A stretch of 64,000 nucleotides of DNA from Mycolicibacterium moriokaense. GTDB taxonomy: Bacteria; Actinomycetota; Actinomycetes; Mycobacteriales; Mycobacteriaceae. Both the position numbers and the translations under genes were made by a program. The notes below the pieces were generated by a model, which was given only the letters and a program-made list of their open reading frames with translations, was not told the origin of the DNA and searched no databases. Positions 49,546 through 58,453 of the stretch are shown in pieces. The stretch is taken from positions 248,001-312,000 of the forward strand of contig NZ_QJJU01000004.1 in NCBI RefSeq assembly GCF_003201655.1, written 5' to 3'. Every line of letters begins with the position of its first letter. Positions within the stretch are counted from its first letter, which is position 1.

Positions 49546-50667
49546 ATGACCGACTGCGCGCAGTCCCCCGACGCGAGCGGCTTCGTCCCCTACTGCGAGC
49601 ACCTGGAGCAGCCACGGCCCGACGAAGATCAGCTGATCAAGGACATCGCCGACGTGTTGCACGGCAACAACCAGTGGGCATTCAAGAAGTACCGACACGG
49701 TATCCGTGACGCTCACGCCAAGAGCCACGGCATCCTGCGCGGCGAACTCACCATCTACCCCGACCTGCCAGAACCGTATCGCCAGGGCATCTTCGCAACA
49801 CCGGGGCCGTACCAGGTCATCGCCAGGCTTTCCAGTACATCGGGTGCGCTTCGCAGCGACAAGACCCGCGGGATACGCGGCCTCGGGATCAAGGTCCTCG
49901 GCGTGCCCGGGGACCGGGCCCTTTCCGACGACGCGGCGACCACGCAAGACTTTATCCTCGTCACTCACCGCGAATTTCCGTTCGCCGACGCGCGCGCCTA
50001 CTTGAAGAGGGGCATGCCCTTGGCCGTTCTGTTGGCCCGCCTGCCGGATTGGGTTCTCATACTCCTGGGCCAGGTCCTCGGTGCCGTCCGACCGGTCCTC
50101 GAACGTTTCGGCGGGAAACTGCCGACGACATTGGACCTGTTCAGCCATCCCAACACCAACATCCTTGGCATAACGTTCTACTCGTCCGCTCCCCTCCGGC
50201 ACGGCAACTACGTCGCCAAGCTGCTCTATGCGCCGTTGTCGCAAAATGTGAAGGCGCTTGTACCTCAACGGGTCCCACCCGGCGCGGGCAAGGACGCATT
50301 CCGCGACATGGTGGTCGATTTCTTCCGCAGCAACAGCGCCGAGTACGAATTGCGGGTGCAACTATGCACCGACACCGCGACGATGCCCATCGAGGACGCG
50401 ACGGTGGCCTGGCCGGAAGAGGACTCCCAACACGTCGGCGTCGCAAAGATCACCTTTCCCATGCAGGACCCCGACACCGCCGCAAGGCGGGCATTCGGTG
50501 ACGACGTATTGTCGTTCAACTCGTGGCGCGGGCTGGATGCGCACCGTCCGCTCGGATCGATCAACCGCCTGAAGAAACTGGTCTACGAAGCGTCGAGCGA
50601 CTTTCGGCACCGAGTGAACAACATCGCCCGGTTGGAGCCCAGCGACGCGGCCGACTTGCCCGACTAG
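49546..50667 (+). CDS. catalase-related heme protein
   Basis: A 373-residue catalase-fold protein, much shorter than true catalases. The distal His57 is in RDAHAKSHG and the heme-ligand tyrosine is Tyr347 in SINRLKKLVY, with Arg341 at the usual place. Related short proteins act as organic-peroxide peroxidases or allene oxide synthases. It follows the peroxidase gene by 2 bp; the first would make a fatty acid hydroperoxide and this one would convert or destroy it. That pathway is inference. Confidence 0.85.
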   Translation: MTDCAQSPDASGFVPYCEHLEQPRPDEDQLIKDIADVLHGNNQWAFKKYRHGIRDAHAKSHGILRGELTIYPDLPEPYRQGIFATPGPYQVIARLSSTSGALRSDKTRGIRGLGIKVLGVPGDRALSDDAATTQDFILVTHREFPFADARAYLKRGMPLAVLLARLPDWVLILLGQVLGAVRPVLERFGGKLPTTLDLFSHPNTNILGITFYSSAPLRHGNYVAKLLYAPLSQNVKALVPQRVPPGAGKDAFRDMVVDFFRSNSAEYELRVQLCTDTATMPIEDATVAWPEEDSQHVGVAKITFPMQDPDTAARRAFGDDVLSFNSWRGLDAHRPLGSINRLKKLVYEASSDFRHRVNNIARLEPSDAADLPD

Positions 50668-50740
50668 CAGCAAAGTCGTTGGCCGACAGGCGTGTCATTT
50701 GCAAAGCGATGCGCGATCCAGCAGCCTAAACTCTCACTTC

Positions 50741-53344
50741 ATGGGGGCCCGCTGGCAATTGGTCGATCGCCCGGTGGAGTTCGACGCGATTCGCTCCACG
50801 GTCACCGGCAACGACGGTTGCGGCGTCGTGCTGGTCGGGGCGGCAGGCGTCGGCAAAACCACGCTGGCGCGCGCGGTGACCGCGTCGCTGCGTTCGGAGG
50901 TGCAGTGGGTCGGCTGCACCGAGTCCTCGCGCAGCATCCCGCTTGGGGTGTTCGCCCATCGGATACCGCCGTCGGGTTCACGTGATCCCGTCGCCCTTCT
51001 CGCCGCCGCACGCGCGTCGATCCTCGAAAATCCGGACACGGTGATCGGGGTCGACGACGCCCATCTACTCGACCAGCTCTCGTCGACGCTGATCCACCAG
51101 ATCGCCGTTGAGCGCGCCGGGCACATCGTGGCAACGGTTCGCAGTGGCGAATCGGTTCCCGATGCCGTCACCGCGTTGTGGAAGGACCACCACCTCCGGC
51201 GTTTTGAGCTGATGCCGTTCACCAAGGAGCAAAGCGTAGCGCTGGTGGAATCTGTTCTCGGCGGAACTCTTGAGGGCCTCTCCGCAGACGTCATGTGGGA
51301 CGCATCGGGCGGCAATCCGCTTTTTCTGCGCCATATGGTCGAGGGCGCCGTCGACGCCGGGACACTCGCTGAAGTCGACGGGGTCTGGCAGCTGCGCGGC
51401 AGGGCGGTCGTTCCGTCCGGACTTGCTGCGCTGCTCGAGGATCGGCTCGATCACGTCGGCAAGGATGCCGTGAACGCCCTCAAGCTGCTCGCGCTGTGCG
51501 AGCCCCTCGACATCGACACCCTGATCGCATTGGCCGGCGAGGAGGCCGTTGACGCCGCCGAAGTCGGGGGCCTGATTCGCATCGCGCAGGACGGCGCGGT
51601 GATGACCGCCCGGTTCAGTCATCCGCTCTTCGGCGATGTCGTCCGCCGTCGCGTCGGCACAGCGTCGGGGCGCAGACTACGGGGACGCATCGTGAAAGTG
51701 CTTCGCCGCCAAGAACACGACACCGCGGCGAGCCGGCTGCGACTGGCTCAGCTGTCCGTCGACAGCGACCAGACCGTCGAAACGGACCTTCTCATCGCGG
51801 CAACAAAGGACGCAATCTTCCTGTCCAATGTTCCACTTGGCGAGCACCTCGCGCGGGCAGCGTTCGATCGGGACGGCGGCCTCCAAGCCGCCGAGTTGTT
51901 GTCGCGCACACTGTTATGGCAGGGCCACCCCGTCGAGGCCGAACAGGTGCTTGCGGGGTTCGCACCCGACGACCTCGACGAGCTTGAGCTGGTGCTGTGG
52001 GGCATTCCCCGCCTTTCCATCCTGTTCTGGTCCATGGGCGACATCGAACGCGCCAACCAACTACTGGGCCTGCTGCGCAAGCGCGTGCAACACCCAAGCC
52101 TGCAGCTCGTCGTCGAAGCGACTGGATCGGCAATGGCGGTCCATGAGAACAAGATTGAGGAGGGCATCGCTGCTGCAGAGGCCGTCCTGGCCGACCCGCA
52201 CGCGCCGAAACAGGCGATCGACTTCGCGGCATTCGCCGCGGGATTGGCGATGCCGGTGGCGGGCCGTGGGCGTGACTTCGAACCGATCGCTGCCCGGTGC
52301 CGCTCCGAACAGAAGGCCACCGACGGCATGATCCGGGTAATGGTCCGGTACTGCGACGTTCTCGCGCTGACGTACGCGGGTGAACTGGATCTCGCCGATC
52401 AGCGCGCCGCTGATTACGAGGAGTTCTCGTCGGCAGGCCAGTTCCTGGGGTGGGCGATCGCCAAGATCACGTCCGGCCTCGTCGCCACACATCGTGGCCG
52501 CTTCCCCGAGGCCATCTCGTCAATCGAACAGGCCCTCGCCGCGTTGGCGGCCGAAATGTCGCTGCCATGGCGGCTTCCGGCCCGGCTGCTGCTGGCGCGT
52601 GCCTACGCGGCGATGGGCAGCGTCGACGAAGCCGAACGTGTCCTCGCCGATGCCAAAGAACACAGTGGCGAGTACGTCGCGATACACCGGCCTCACCTAT
52701 TGATCGCGAAGGCATGCCTGGCCGCGGCCAAGACCGGCGAGCGATCCGGAATCGAATTAGCCCGGGCAGCAGCAGATTTGGCACACGAATCCGGTCAGTA
52801 CGCCGTGGAAGCAGAAGCTCTGCACCACGCCGCCAGATTCGGCGACCGCAGCGTCGCCGGTCGATTGTCGTCGCTGCAAAACCGGGTGAGCGGACCAATC
52901 GTCGCGCTGCAGGCCCGTCACGCCGCGGCCGTCGCCGACCGCGACGCACAAGCCCTCGACGTGCTCAGCATGGAGTTCGAAGCCGCCGGATTGATTCTGT
53001 CCGCTGCGGACGCGGCGGCGCAAGCCGTCGCGCTTCATGATCGAGCCGGCGAACGCAGCAAGAGCGCCGAATCGTCTGCCCGCGCACTACGTCTGGCAAG
53101 CCGGTGCGGCGGAGCCGCGACACCGGCGATCCGATCGGCGGCACGTCCCTTGCCGGTGTCGGCCCGCGAGCGGGAGATCGCCGGGTTGGTGGCCGCGGGC
53201 CTGTCCAACCGCGACATCGCCAACCAACTCACGGTGTCCGTACGAACCGTCGAGGGCCATATCTACCGCGCATGCATCAAACTCGACGTCGCCGATCGCG
53301 ACGAACTCGCAAAGATCGTGCGCCCGGATATCGGTATTCCGTAA
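50741..53344 (+). CDS. large LuxR-type ATPase transcriptional regulator
   Basis: An 867-residue LAL-type regulator. An N-terminal AAA-like ATPase has Walker A GAAGVGKT at 33-40 and Walker B in VIGVDDAHLLD; a long helical-repeat middle part follows; the C-terminal LuxR helix-turn-helix is EREIAGLVAAGLSNRDIANQLTVSVRTVEGHIYRAC. The ATG at 50741 begins just before the ATPase domain, 73 bp after the catalase-related gene on the same strand, and may regulate that pair. Confidence 0.9.
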   Translation: MGARWQLVDRPVEFDAIRSTVTGNDGCGVVLVGAAGVGKTTLARAVTASLRSEVQWVGCTESSRSIPLGVFAHRIPPSGSRDPVALLAAARASILENPDTVIGVDDAHLLDQLSSTLIHQIAVERAGHIVATVRSGESVPDAVTALWKDHHLRRFELMPFTKEQSVALVESVLGGTLEGLSADVMWDASGGNPLFLRHMVEGAVDAGTLAEVDGVWQLRGRAVVPSGLAALLEDRLDHVGKDAVNALKLLALCEPLDIDTLIALAGEEAVDAAEVGGLIRIAQDGAVMTARFSHPLFGDVVRRRVGTASGRRLRGRIVKVLRRQEHDTAASRLRLAQLSVDSDQTVETDLLIAATKDAIFLSNVPLGEHLARAAFDRDGGLQAAELLSRTLLWQGHPVEAEQVLAGFAPDDLDELELVLWGIPRLSILFWSMGDIERANQLLGLLRKRVQHPSLQLVVEATGSAMAVHENKIEEGIAAAEAVLADPHAPKQAIDFAAFAAGLAMPVAGRGRDFEPIAARCRSEQKATDGMIRVMVRYCDVLALTYAGELDLADQRAADYEEFSSAGQFLGWAIAKITSGLVATHRGRFPEAISSIEQALAALAAEMSLPWRLPARLLLARAYAAMGSVDEAERVLADAKEHSGEYVAIHRPHLLIAKACLAAAKTGERSGIELARAAADLAHESGQYAVEAEALHHAARFGDRSVAGRLSSLQNRVSGPIVALQARHAAAVADRDAQALDVLSMEFEAAGLILSAADAAAQAVALHDRAGERSKSAESSARALRLASRCGGAATPAIRSAARPLPVSAREREIAGLVAAGLSNRDIANQLTVSVRTVEGHIYRACIKLDVADRDELAKIVRPDIGIP

Positions 53345-53670
53345 GCCGCTACGCCGGAAGAACGGCTGCCGGGTTGGCGGAACCGTCACCGTTTGGGACA
53401 CCGTCCTGGCGTCCGTCGGCGATGCGGTGCTCGTGCCACCGCAGCCGCAGCAATAACAGGTGACGGTGCGCTCGGAACCCCGCCGACAGCGGGTCACGCC
53501 AAACCGGCGTGTGACCCTTCGCTTCAGGTTCTGTATGCACGATCCCATTGTGCCGCCTCTCTGGGATGGAGGCTTGGCTCGCACACTGCCGCCCAGGTGA
53601 ACGATCGCAAAACGTTTGTGACGACCAACGCCCTGCCGACCAGTCGGTCGGCAGGGCCCACTGGCCTCAG
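53345..53670. other. 326-bp gap between convergent LuxR and ABC genes
   Basis: It holds an imperfect GGGTCACGCC / GGCGTGTGACCC repeat near 53493-53519 and a perfect hairpin at 53629-53656. A Cys-rich short frame on the minus strand (CYCCGCGG) is seen, but it has no good start or known family. Confidence 0.45.
53629..53656 (-). terminator. 12-bp perfect hairpin after the ABC transporter operon
   Basis: GCCCTGCCGACC-agtc-GGTCGGCAGGGC, 14 bp after the ATPase stop (minus strand). On that strand a moderately T-rich stretch follows. Likely the terminator of the sugar importer operon. Confidence 0.6.
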
Positions 53671-54495
53671 TTATGCCCCTTTACCACGCAATTCGTGCGA
53701 CAGCGCCGCCAACTCGTCGCCGCCTGCCATCTCCTGTGTCAGGTGCTCGAGCGTGATGTCGTCATACTTGCAGTCGAGCTTCTGTCGACCGCGGTTGAGC
53801 AGCACAAAGTGGTCTCCGACCATATGCGCGTGGTGTGGATTGTGCGTGATGAACACCACACCGAAGCCGGCTTCCTTCGCCGCGGTGATGTATTTCAGCA
53901 CAACACCGGACTGCTTGACGCCGAGCGCGGCGGTCGGCTCGTCGAGAATCAGCACCCGCGCACCGAAGAACACCGCACGCGCGATTGCGACGCATTGCCG
54001 CTGACCACCCGACAGAGAGCCGATCGGTACGTCGACGTCGGGCAGGTCGATGCCCATCTTCGACAGCTCTGTCAGTGTGGTGGCCCGCATCGCGTTGGAG
54101 TCCAGCGACCAAGGGAAGCCCTTCTTCCGGATCTCCTGGCCGAGGAAGAAGTTGCGCCACACCGGCATCAGCGGTACGACGGCGAGGTTCTGATACACCG
54201 TCGCGATGCCCTTGCCGAGCGCATCCTTCGGTGAGCTGAACCTCGTCGCCTCACCGTCGACGAGAAGATCGCCGTCGGTCTGCGGATGATATCCAGCGAT
54301 GATTTTGATCAGGGTGGATTTTCCTGCGCCGTTGTCACCGAGGATGCCGGTCACCTCACCGGCGTGCACCCGCAGCGAAATATCCTTCAGCGCGGTGATA
54401 TTGCCGTAGGACTTGCTGACGCTTTTCATCTCAACCAGAGGAACCTTGCCTCCGGATGGGGCTTCTTCGACGGGACGATCAACTGTTGCAGTCAC
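53671..54495 (-). CDS. sugar ABC transporter, single-domain ATP-binding protein
   Basis: A 274-residue ABC ATPase with Walker A GDNGAGKST at 53-61, signature LSGGQRQ at 161-167 and Walker B LILDE at 182-186. Only one nucleotide-binding domain is present, as in the fructose FrcA type; RbsA/XylG-type CUT2 importers have two fused. It is the last gene of the importer operon (binding protein, permease, ATPase), starting with GTG 4 bp after the permease stop. The cargo is probably myo-inositol given the neighbours. Confidence 0.88.
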   Translation of the reverse strand: MTATVDRPVEEAPSGGKVPLVEMKSVSKSYGNITALKDISLRVHAGEVTGILGDNGAGKSTLIKIIAGYHPQTDGDLLVDGEATRFSSPKDALGKGIATVYQNLAVVPLMPVWRNFFLGQEIRKKGFPWSLDSNAMRATTLTELSKMGIDLPDVDVPIGSLSGGQRQCVAIARAVFFGARVLILDEPTAALGVKQSGVVLKYITAAKEAGFGVVFITHNPHHAHMVGDHFVLLNRGRQKLDCKYDDITLEHLTQEMAGGDELAALSHELRGKGA

Positions 54496-54499
54496 GGGG

Positions 54500-55558
54500 T
54501 CACCTCTTCGCCGCGTAGTTACGGAATGCGTTGTTGGCGATGACCGCGAACAGCAGCATGCCGCCCAGGAAGAACTTGAACCAGTCGGGGTTCCAGCCCG
54601 CGTAGACGATGCCCTGGTTCACCATGCCGAAAATGAAGGCGCCGATCGCTGCCCCGATCGCGGTGCCGTATCCGCCCGTGAGCAAGCAGCCGCCGATCAC
54701 CGCGGCGATGATGTACAGGAATTCGTTGCCGACGCCCTGGCCGGACTGCACGGTGTTGAACGCGAACAGGAGGTGCATGCCGACGAACCAGGCGGAGAAG
54801 CCGACAAACATGAACAGGCCGATCTTCACTGCCGTCACCGGAACACCGACCGCACGGGCACTTTCCTGGTCGCCACCGACGGCGAAGATCCAGTTGCCGA
54901 CCTTCGTCTTGAACAACACGTAGGTCGCCGCTGCGGTGAACAGCAGCCACCACACCACGGTGATCCGAACGCTGACACTGCCGATGCTGAACGACGACGA
55001 GAACACCGCCTTCGCAGAATCCCAGCCCTGCATATCCGAGACGCTGGGCGTGGCCACCTGTCCCGAAATCAGTTTGGTGACAGCCAAGTTGATGCCCGTG
55101 ATCATCAGGAACGTGCTCAAGGTGATCAGGAAGCTCGGGATCTTGGTCTTCATCACGAGGTAGCCGTTGAGGAAGCCAACCGCCAGCGCGAGGATCAGCC
55201 CCAGCCCGGCACCCACCCAGAGATTGAGGTGCAGGTTGTAGGCCAGCATCGAGGCGGCCAGCGAACTGAACGTCACTGCAACACCGGACGACAAGTCGAA
55301 TTCGCCGCCGATCATCAGCAGCGCGACCGCACATGCCATGATCCCGATCGTCGAGCTGGCGTACAGCACGGTGGCCAGCGCCTCGGGACTGCGGAATGGC
55401 GGAGCCACGATCGCGAAGAAGATGAAGATCGCGACCGCACCGATCAGGGCCCCCATCTCGGGACGAATCAGCAAGCGCTGTATTCGGTTTCGCTCCTTTA
55501 CCCGCTCATCGTGGACGACCTTGCGTTCGGATAGGTCCAGCTCTGCTTGCGTAGACAT
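54500..55558 (-). CDS. sugar ABC transporter permease (CUT2/RbsC-like)
   Basis: A 352-residue inner-membrane permease with about nine hydrophobic segments. The GEFDLSSGVAVTFSSLAASML block and GGCLLTGGYGTAIGAAIGA are typical of RbsC/XylH/FrcC-type permeases. The N-terminal 40 residues are cytoplasmic. It is between the binding-protein gene (17 bp upstream) and the ATPase gene. Confidence 0.9.
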   Translation of the reverse strand: MSTQAELDLSERKVVHDERVKERNRIQRLLIRPEMGALIGAVAIFIFFAIVAPPFRSPEALATVLYASSTIGIMACAVALLMIGGEFDLSSGVAVTFSSLAASMLAYNLHLNLWVGAGLGLILALAVGFLNGYLVMKTKIPSFLITLSTFLMITGINLAVTKLISGQVATPSVSDMQGWDSAKAVFSSSFSIGSVSVRITVVWWLLFTAAATYVLFKTKVGNWIFAVGGDQESARAVGVPVTAVKIGLFMFVGFSAWFVGMHLLFAFNTVQSGQGVGNEFLYIIAAVIGGCLLTGGYGTAIGAAIGAFIFGMVNQGIVYAGWNPDWFKFFLGGMLLFAVIANNAFRNYAAKR

Positions 55559-55575
55559 GGTTTCTCTCTTCCGGC

Positions 55576-56565
55576 TCAGCGCGTTCCGGACTTGGCCAGC
55601 TCGGCGACGGCGTCGATGTTGGACTTGTCGATGAACGAGGGTCCGGTCAGGGTGGGCTGGCCACCCCCGATTAGGTTTTTGTTATTGATGAAGAGCCACA
55701 GCGAGTCGATCGCGAGATAGCCCTGCAGGAAGGGCTGCTGGTCGACGGCCCATTCCACCTTGCCGGACTTGATGGCATCGACGAGCGCGGCATTGGTGTC
55801 GAAGGTGACGACCTTGGCCGAGCTGCCGGCATTGCCGACCGACTGCACAGCGGTCAGGGCAATCGGCGCACCGAGTGCGACGACGTGGTCGACCGAGGGA
55901 TCCTGCTGCAGCTTTGCGGTGATGGTCGATTCAACAGACGGCATGTCTTTGCTGTTGACGTTGAGGATCTCCGTCTGTCCCTTGAATCCTTGAGTGACTC
56001 CGGCGCAGCGGGATTCGAGCGCAACCTGCCCCTGCTCCTGGATCACGCAGATTACCTTCTTCGCACCATCGGTGTTAAGGCGTTCTCCCGCAGCAACTCC
56101 GGCAAGCTTCTCATCCTGTCCGAAATACTCCTGGATACCCTGCTGCTTGAAGTTGTCGAAACCCGAGTTGAACGCCACCACCGGGATGTTCCCCGCAAGG
56201 GCCGCCTTGACCGCGGGCGCCATGGCGTCCGGCTTGGCCAGCGTCACCGCGATGCCGTTGACCTTGCTGTCGATCGCGCTCTGCACCAGATTCGCCTGGT
56301 TGGGCGCCTCGGGATCGTTCGAATAGCGCAGCTCGATGTTGTCCTTGTCCGCAGCGGCTTGTGCGCCCTTGCGGATGAGATCCCAGAAGGAGTCGCCCGG
56401 CACTTCGTGGGTGATCATCGCGACGGTCGCCCGGGGGGTGTTCGCCTGACCCGCGCCCATTCCCCCGCCGCTTTCCTGGGGCTTGCCCCCAGTGCTAGAA
56501 CATGCCGCGATTCCGACCACGAGCACGCTCGCTCCGCTGATCGCCGCGAGCCGGCTGAACCTCAT
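55576..56565 (-). CDS. sugar ABC transporter substrate-binding lipoprotein
   Basis: A 329-residue periplasmic-binding-type (RbsB-like) lipoprotein. The lipobox ends VVGIAAC with Cys22 as the lipidated residue, followed by a Ser/Gly linker. MITHEVPGDSFWDLIRKGAQA and VVAFNSGFDN are typical of CUT2 binding proteins. The ATG at 56565 has GGAGGAGAT directly upstream. It leads the importer operon, divergent from the isomerase gene, with an IolR-like operator in between. The ligand is probably an inositol. Confidence 0.88.
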   Translation of the reverse strand: MRFSRLAAISGASVLVVGIAACSSTGGKPQESGGGMGAGQANTPRATVAMITHEVPGDSFWDLIRKGAQAAADKDNIELRYSNDPEAPNQANLVQSAIDSKVNGIAVTLAKPDAMAPAVKAALAGNIPVVAFNSGFDNFKQQGIQEYFGQDEKLAGVAAGERLNTDGAKKVICVIQEQGQVALESRCAGVTQGFKGQTEILNVNSKDMPSVESTITAKLQQDPSVDHVVALGAPIALTAVQSVGNAGSSAKVVTFDTNAALVDAIKSGKVEWAVDQQPFLQGYLAIDSLWLFINNKNLIGGGQPTLTGPSFIDKSNIDAVAELAKSGTR

Positions 56566-56641
56566 ATCTCCTCCGCTCTCCGAGTGCGACGCAGCACCCC
56601 TCCTGCTCGATGTAATACGGCTCACACCTGAAAGTCAATAG

Positions 56642-56660
56642 TTTGTCCTGACATTAGGAC
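56642..56660. promoter_or_regulatory. IolR-like operator in the importer/isomerase promoter region
   Basis: TTTGTCCTGACATT (56642-56655) is identical to a site at 58367-58380 on the other strand. It includes TGTCCTGACA, which fits the C. glutamicum IolR consensus KGWCHTRACA as I recall it. Here it is extended to the palindrome GTCCT-gacatt-AGGAC (56645-56660). It lies between divergent genes that it could both control. Confidence 0.65.
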
Positions 56661-56717
56661 TGCATATCAAATGTTAGGGTCGTCCATGCTGGTCAAAGTC
56701 AGAGAGGTGACAAAGCG

Positions 56718-57494
56718 ATGAGCGACTTCGAGCTTGCGGTCTGTTCCGAGATGGTCTTCACGGACCTGCCGATCGTCGATCGTGTGCGGCGCATCCACGA
56801 CATGGGCTTTGCCGTCGAGATCTGGAGCTGGCACGACAAGGACTTGCAAGCGCTGGCCGATACCGGCGCCCGGTTCACCTCGATGACCGGTTACCTGCAT
56901 GGCGATCTGATCGACCCGCAAACCGCCGACGAAGTTGTGCGGACGGCCGAGTTGTCCATCAAAGCCGCTGAGACACTTGGGGTTCCGCGGCTGAATCTGC
57001 ACTGCGCGGAGCTGGTGGACGGCAAAGCGGCGCGACCCCGCTACCGGGCTACCGGCGAGATGTGGACGACGGCGCTACGCGCTCTTGAGCGCATCGGCGA
57101 GCTGGGCGCGACGGCAGGCGTGACCTTTTGCGTGGAGAACCTCAACACCATCGTCGACCACCCCGGCATTCCGCTGGCCCGCGCCAAGGACACGCTCGCC
57201 TTGGTGGAAGCCGTCGGCCATCCCAACGTGAAGATGATGCTCGACCTCTATCACGCCCAGATCGGCGAGGGGAACCTGATCGAACTGGTTCGGCGCTGCG
57301 GCGACGCGATCGGCGAGATCCAGGTCGCCGACGTGCCGGGCCGCTGCGAACCGGGCACCGGCGAGATCAACTACCCCGCGATCGCAAAGGCCTTGCATGA
57401 CATGGGCTTTACCGGAACCGTCGGCATGGAGGCCTGGGCGTCGGGCGACAGCGTCAAGGCCCTGGAAGCGTTCCGACGCGCGTTCAGTTCCTAG
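56718..57494 (+). CDS. hydroxypyruvate isomerase-like TIM-barrel protein
   Basis: A 258-residue xylose-isomerase-type TIM barrel of the Hyi branch, with CVENLN, MLDLYHAQIGEGNL, QVADVPGRCEPGTGEINY and GMEAWA as metal and substrate blocks. Within an inositol locus it could play the part of IolI or IolH (inosose isomerase); hydroxypyruvate isomerase is the family name only. It is divergent from the importer and convergent with the GntR gene, with a large hairpin after its stop. Confidence 0.8.
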   Translation: MSDFELAVCSEMVFTDLPIVDRVRRIHDMGFAVEIWSWHDKDLQALADTGARFTSMTGYLHGDLIDPQTADEVVRTAELSIKAAETLGVPRLNLHCAELVDGKAARPRYRATGEMWTTALRALERIGELGATAGVTFCVENLNTIVDHPGIPLARAKDTLALVEAVGHPNVKMMLDLYHAQIGEGNLIELVRRCGDAIGEIQVADVPGRCEPGTGEINYPAIAKALHDMGFTGTVGMEAWASGDSVKALEAFRRAFSS

Positions 57495-57496
57495 GC

Positions 57497-57554
57497 CGAG
57501 CAGACGCAAAAGCACCCATTTCTCGACGTGTCGGGGGACTTTTGCGTCTGTTCG
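57497..57554. terminator. bidirectional terminator hairpin between convergent genes
   Basis: The arm at 57497-57517 (CGAGCAGACGCAAAAG...) pairs with 57533-57554 (...CTTTTGCGTCTGTTCG) at most positions around a 15-16-base loop. It fills the gap between the isomerase stop (TAG at 57492-57494) and the GntR stop (57566-57568). It would end both transcripts. Confidence 0.65.
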
Positions 57555-57565
57555 CGGATGAAAAG

Positions 57566-58297
57566 TTAGCGGTCGACGAGCGTCGTGTCGAAGTAGTAGC
57601 GCGACGCGCGGTAGCAATGAGTGCCGAACTCGACCGCGGTGCCGGAGTCGTCAAACGCGGTCCGCGCCATCGTCAGCAACGGCGCGTTGGGTTTCTCGTC
57701 GAGCAGCCGGGCCTCCGCACGGGTGGCCCCGCGTGCGCCGATGCGCTGGCGCGCCAGCCGAATGTGCACACCCCGCGCCCGCAGCGACTGGTATAGCCCG
57801 TTGCCTTCCAACTCATCCGCTTCGGGCGCGAGCTCGGCGGGCAAATGGTTGATCATCACCGCGAGCGGCTCGCCATTGGCGCAACGCAGCCGGTGAATCG
57901 ACACCACCTCGCGGTCCTCGGCCAGGTTGAGTTCGCGGGCGACCTCTTCCTCGGGCGGCCCGACGCGGTAGTCGAGCAGCTGCGTGCTCGGCTCCTGGCC
58001 TGCGCGGACGAGGTCGTCGAACAGGCTGGTCAGCTCGACGCGGCGGTGCACGGGATTCTGCACCACCTGCGTGCCCACTCCACGCTTGCGCACCAGCAGG
58101 CCTTTGTCGACGAGCTCCTGGATGGCGCGCCTGGTCGTCGGGCGCGACAACGCCAGCCGTTTTGCCAGCGCCAGTTCGTTTTCGAAGCGATCGCCGGGCG
58201 CGAGCTCGCCGTCACGGATCGAGGCCTCGATGGCCTGAGCGAGCTGATAGTAGAGAGGGACAGGGCTGGACCTGTCGAGCTCCACTGTCAAAGGCAC
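57566..58297 (-). CDS. GntR/HutC-family regulator, probable IolR
   Basis: A 243-residue GntR regulator. The N-terminal winged helix (PLYYQLAQAIEASIRDG ... ENELALAKRLALSRPTTRRA) is followed by a UTRA effector domain ending FEFGTHCYRASRY-like, here VEFGTHCYRASRYYF. The GTG at 58297 is preceded by GGAGA. It is divergent from iolC, and the shared 14-bp site lies upstream of both its own operon and the importer, so it is the likely inositol repressor. Effector: probably an inositol catabolite. Confidence 0.85.
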   Translation of the reverse strand: MPLTVELDRSSPVPLYYQLAQAIEASIRDGELAPGDRFENELALAKRLALSRPTTRRAIQELVDKGLLVRKRGVGTQVVQNPVHRRVELTSLFDDLVRAGQEPSTQLLDYRVGPPEEEVARELNLAEDREVVSIHRLRCANGEPLAVMINHLPAELAPEADELEGNGLYQSLRARGVHIRLARQRIGARGATRAEARLLDEKPNAPLLTMARTAFDDSGTAVEFGTHCYRASRYYFDTTLVDR

Positions 58298-58366
58298 ATC
58301 GTCTCCGATCTCGTGTGGACCAGATGAGCAGTAGCTGCATCGTAACATCGCATGATCGAAAGTTAG

Positions 58367-58380
58367 AATGTCAGGACAAA
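58367..58380. promoter_or_regulatory. IolR-like operator in the gntR/iolC promoter region
   Basis: On the minus strand this reads TTTGTCCTGACATT, identical to 56642-56655. A TTGACA hexamer for the iolC direction begins at 58384, so a bound repressor would cover the promoter. Confidence 0.65.
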
Positions 58381-58453
58381 GTATTGACAGCGCCGCGTGA
58401 CACGGGGCACTCTCGATAGCGAGTCGATCACCTACACCCCCGGAAGGCTGACA

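Noticed and set aside
53349..53548. Cys-rich short frame on the minus strand (CYCCGCGG)
   Set aside because: It would run into the 3' end of the LuxR gene without a clear stop near it, and no ribosome-binding site or family is visible.
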